Source: Psychrobium sp. MM17-31 (GTDB lineage Bacteria > Pseudomonadota > Gammaproteobacteria > Enterobacterales > Psychrobiaceae). From it: DNA of 64,000 nucleotides. Below are positions 61,849 to 64,000 of the stretch, piece by piece. Under the pieces are notes generated by a model that saw nothing but the letters and a program-made list of their open reading frames with translations, did no database searches and was not told the DNA's origin. A program made the translations under genes and the position numbers. The stretch covers positions 620,001 to 684,000 of the forward strand of contig NZ_JAKRGA010000003.1 of assembly GCF_022347785.1 (NCBI RefSeq), in the 5' to 3' direction. How positions within the stretch are numbered: the first letter of the stretch is position 1; every line of letters starts with the position of its first letter.

Positions 61849-63648
61849 ATGAATAAAGTCTCAATTTCGTTTGCTACCGCTAAATTTATTTTTGTCAGCT
61901 ATTTAGCTCTAGCGCTACTCACCACCTTTGTGGTGGTGAGCCAAGCTGCTAAATCAGTGAACGAACAACAACAAGCGTTCGTAAAATTAGAGACGGATAC
62001 CTTAAGTAAAAGCTTGCGTCAGTTTCTAACCAACCGACAATTGATTTTACAGGAACAAAGCCAGCACCCGCTCATTGTGCAGTCGATGATGCAATCAACG
62101 GTTAATCGCCTAAAAATCGCCGAATACTTTCAGCACCTGCGTTTTTTAGGTGATAAATACCAACTCAGCTTACTCGATTTTGAAGGGCAGTTTATTTACG
62201 CCACTAATGATCTCGAAGGCTTTTATCATCACGACGCGCCGTGGCTTCCGCCACTATTAGCAGGTGACATTCCCTCGCACATTAGCGTGAAAAAAATCGG
62301 AGAAAACTACTATTGGGTACTCGCCCAAGCCATCGATTATCAAGGTGAAATCGAAGGTGTTATAACTGCAACTATTGCCTTTGAAGACATTCTTAAAAAA
62401 ATTGGCGCGCCAGCAGGCTTAACTATTAAGTTTATGCAAAGCAGCACTCTTATAGCTCAGTTGGGTGACATTAACCAAGGCATTACACGCGATATCGATT
62501 GGCCGATTGCAGGCTTATCACTACAATTTATCTATGATGACACCCTAATCAATCAGGCAATGAGTGAGCTAATTATTCAGCTCACCGTGCTAATTATTAT
62601 CGCCATCTTGATTATATCCTGCCTCGCTTATTACTTCGGCCGCCGCTATTTAGTCGATCCCGTTGAAAAACTCGCGCTAGCAACCACCTCACTCGAAGAC
62701 GGCAAAGAGCTATCTGAACTCACCAGTGATATAAAAATCAAAGAGCTATCGCGGCTCACCAAAAGCTTTAACCGCATGAGCCGCACCATTTATCAGCGCG
62801 AGCAAGCACTGCTCACCAGCCAAAAAGAGCTATTACAAAGTCATAAAGATCTCAAAGAAAGTGAATCACAACGTATTCAGAATGAGAAAATGGCAAGTCT
62901 AGGGATATTAGTGGCTGGTGTCGCCCACGAAATCAATAACCCCATCGGTTTTGTTAAAAGTAATATCGATACGCTACAAGGCTATTGGAGTGATATTTTA
63001 GCGCTGATCGACGAGCTAAAATCGACAATGACTGACGAAACGCTGCAGCAACAATTCGATGAACTCTTTGAGCGTCACGATGCTCAATTTATTATTGACG
63101 ATATTAATCCGCTAATCGACAGTACCAACGACGGTATCGCCCGCGTCACCGAAATAGTTAAAGGTCTAAAAACTTTTGCCCGCAATGATTCGCCAGAAAT
63201 GGTGCTTAGCGATATTAACGAAGGACTCAGAGCCACCTTGGTCATGGCGCAAAATGAACTCAAATATCATTGTGAAATAAAGACTCAATTAGGTGATGTG
63301 CCACCTACATTGATGTTCCCTAGCAAAATCAACCAAGTATTGATGAACTTGTTACACAATGCAGGACAAGCGATTAAAGACAAAGGCATCATTACTATCG
63401 TTAGTGATGTTAAAGATAACGAAATATTTGTACAAATTACCGATACTGGCGAAGGTATCGCGCCAGACAAGCTTAGCGAGATCTTTAATCCGTTTTACAC
63501 CTCCAAACCCGCAGGTCAAGGTACAGGGCTTGGTTTAGCGATAAGCCACAGCATCATGGAACAACACGGGGGCCGTATCGAAGTTGAATCAACAGTCGGC
63601 GAAGGCAGCAGCTTTACTATTTATCTGCCTATCAGCGAACAAAGTTAA
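61849..63648 (+). CDS. Membrane sensor histidine kinase, paired with binding protein
   Basis: A 599-aa kinase: membrane helix (~13-33), periplasmic cache-like sensor region (~35-238), second helix (~240-262), HAMP (~263-320), coiled coil, then HisKA with VAGVAHEINNPIGFVKSN and HATPase with FNPFYTSKPAGQGTGLGLAISHSIMEQHGG. The binding-protein gene lies 8 bp upstream, suggesting ligand-loaded binding protein signals to this kinase. No response regulator gene is adjacent in the window. The stop overlaps the convergent glycosyltransferase gene. Confidence 0.9.
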   Translation: MNKVSISFATAKFIFVSYLALALLTTFVVVSQAAKSVNEQQQAFVKLETDTLSKSLRQFLTNRQLILQEQSQHPLIVQSMMQSTVNRLKIAEYFQHLRFLGDKYQLSLLDFEGQFIYATNDLEGFYHHDAPWLPPLLAGDIPSHISVKKIGENYYWVLAQAIDYQGEIEGVITATIAFEDILKKIGAPAGLTIKFMQSSTLIAQLGDINQGITRDIDWPIAGLSLQFIYDDTLINQAMSELIIQLTVLIIIAILIISCLAYYFGRRYLVDPVEKLALATTSLEDGKELSELTSDIKIKELSRLTKSFNRMSRTIYQREQALLTSQKELLQSHKDLKESESQRIQNEKMASLGILVAGVAHEINNPIGFVKSNIDTLQGYWSDILALIDELKSTMTDETLQQQFDELFERHDAQFIIDDINPLIDSTNDGIARVTEIVKGLKTFARNDSPEMVLSDINEGLRATLVMAQNELKYHCEIKTQLGDVPPTLMFPSKINQVLMNLLHNAGQAIKDKGIITIVSDVKDNEIFVQITDTGEGIAPDKLSEIFNPFYTSKPAGQGTGLGLAISHSIMEQHGGRIEVESTVGEGSSFTIYLPISEQS

Positions 63649-64000
63649 CTTATCTGCTTGGCGCCAAAATACTGCATCGCCACCTGCTCTAGTTTGGCGT
63701 AAAGCTTTGCGGGCAGTAGCTTAACCAAAGCGCCAGCAGTAGTGATCATTGTGCGCTTTGGCTCTTGCGACAAGATCCTAACATCACATATTAGCGCCTT
63801 AACGACCAGTTTAAGTCCAAGCAGTTTATTATCACTTTGAATAGCACGACGCGCCATATAGCGCAGCTGATAGGCTTTGGCCAAGCGATAATAACCGTTA
63901 AACAGCATAGGCGCAGCGGCTTTATTAAGCGCCATAGCCGTCTTCCAGGCACTAAATTGAGCCTCGATATTGGCGGATAAACCACCTTGATTAACTCGAT
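63645..64000 (-). CDS. Glycosyltransferase-like protein (C-terminal part)
   Basis: The frame is open to the window edge; 117 codons are visible, continuing upstream. The visible part starts RVNQGGLSANIEAQ and contains an amphipathic helical tail, which resembles the end of family 2 glycosyltransferases. The ATG at 63935 inside this frame is not taken as the start, because the frame continues without a stop. The identity is tentative. It overlaps the end of the kinase gene by 4 bp. Proximity to the pseudo-GDP-mannose pair hints at a polysaccharide context. Confidence 0.45.
   Translation of the reverse strand, partial: RVNQGGLSANIEAQFSAWKTAMALNKAAAPMLFNGYYRLAKAYQLRYMARRAIQSDNKLLGLKLVVKALICDVRILSQEPKRTMITTAGALVKLLPAKLYAKLEQVAMQYFGAKQIS

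Overview
The window looks like a chromosomal segment of a marine gammaproteobacterium of the order Alteromonadales, most like Colwelliaceae (Colwellia/Thalassotalea type). The reasons are moderately AT-rich DNA, an Oar-like TonB-dependent receptor, an ExeM/NucH-type secreted nuclease, and gammaproteobacterial blocks such as grpE|nadK, dnaK-dnaJ, carAB and rsfS-rlmH-mrdAB-rlpA-dacA-ybeD-lipBA. The taxon is inferred from gene content only. I saw no rRNA, tRNA, CRISPR array, prophage or integrase gene.

Layout. 1-5.1 kb: the end of a putative metal exporter, a shared terminator, then carB and carA on the minus strand with a hairpin-rich leader. 5.1-9.1 kb: a G-poor non-coding stretch, then an acidic lipoprotein and an outer-membrane beta-barrel-like protein. 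9.1-16.7 kb (minus): an Oar-like receptor and a very large exported protein carrying two unrelated nuclease domains, with a perfect CRP-type site upstream. 16.9-22 kb (minus): fklB, a LoiP-like protease, dnaJ and dnaK; dnaK has a sigma-32 promoter and a MITE-like repeat follows its stop. 22-24.4 kb: two gene cassettes with attC-like sites and no integrase (CALIN-like). 24.4-29 kb: a LysR regulator divergent from hutH-hutU, the urocanase being the long, vertebrate-like form. 29-34.3 kb: DUF2867-TetR, an AbgT transporter, an RNA-methyltransferase-like protein, and grpE with its own sigma-32 promoter. 34.3-46.7 kb: nadK followed by accessory genes. These are an ABC exporter/amidohydrolase/two-component operon interrupted by a 265-bp MITE-like element, a divergent ECF sigma/membrane protein pair, a TonB-like/YjbR overlap, a small HD hydrolase, a fatty-acid hydroxylase family protein and three small membrane proteins. 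46.8-57.8 kb: recN with LexA-like boxes, the cell-wall elongation block, the lipoate genes and a beta carbonic anhydrase. 58.4-64 kb: a mannose-1-phosphate guanylyltransferase-like and phosphomannomutase-like pair that have lost their hallmark active-site motifs, then a binding-protein/histidine-kinase pair and the end of a glycosyltransferase.

How the genes fit together. The housekeeping core covers carbamoyl phosphate, chaperones, NAD kinase, rod-shape wall synthesis and lipoylation. Several nutrient systems sit between its blocks: extracellular DNA degradation, histidine degradation and TonB-dependent uptake. The most unusual items are the paired pseudo-enzymes at 58.4-60.5 kb, the orphan cassette pair at 22.5-24.1 kb, and two different MITE-like elements whose ends each abut or form the stop codon of the preceding gene.
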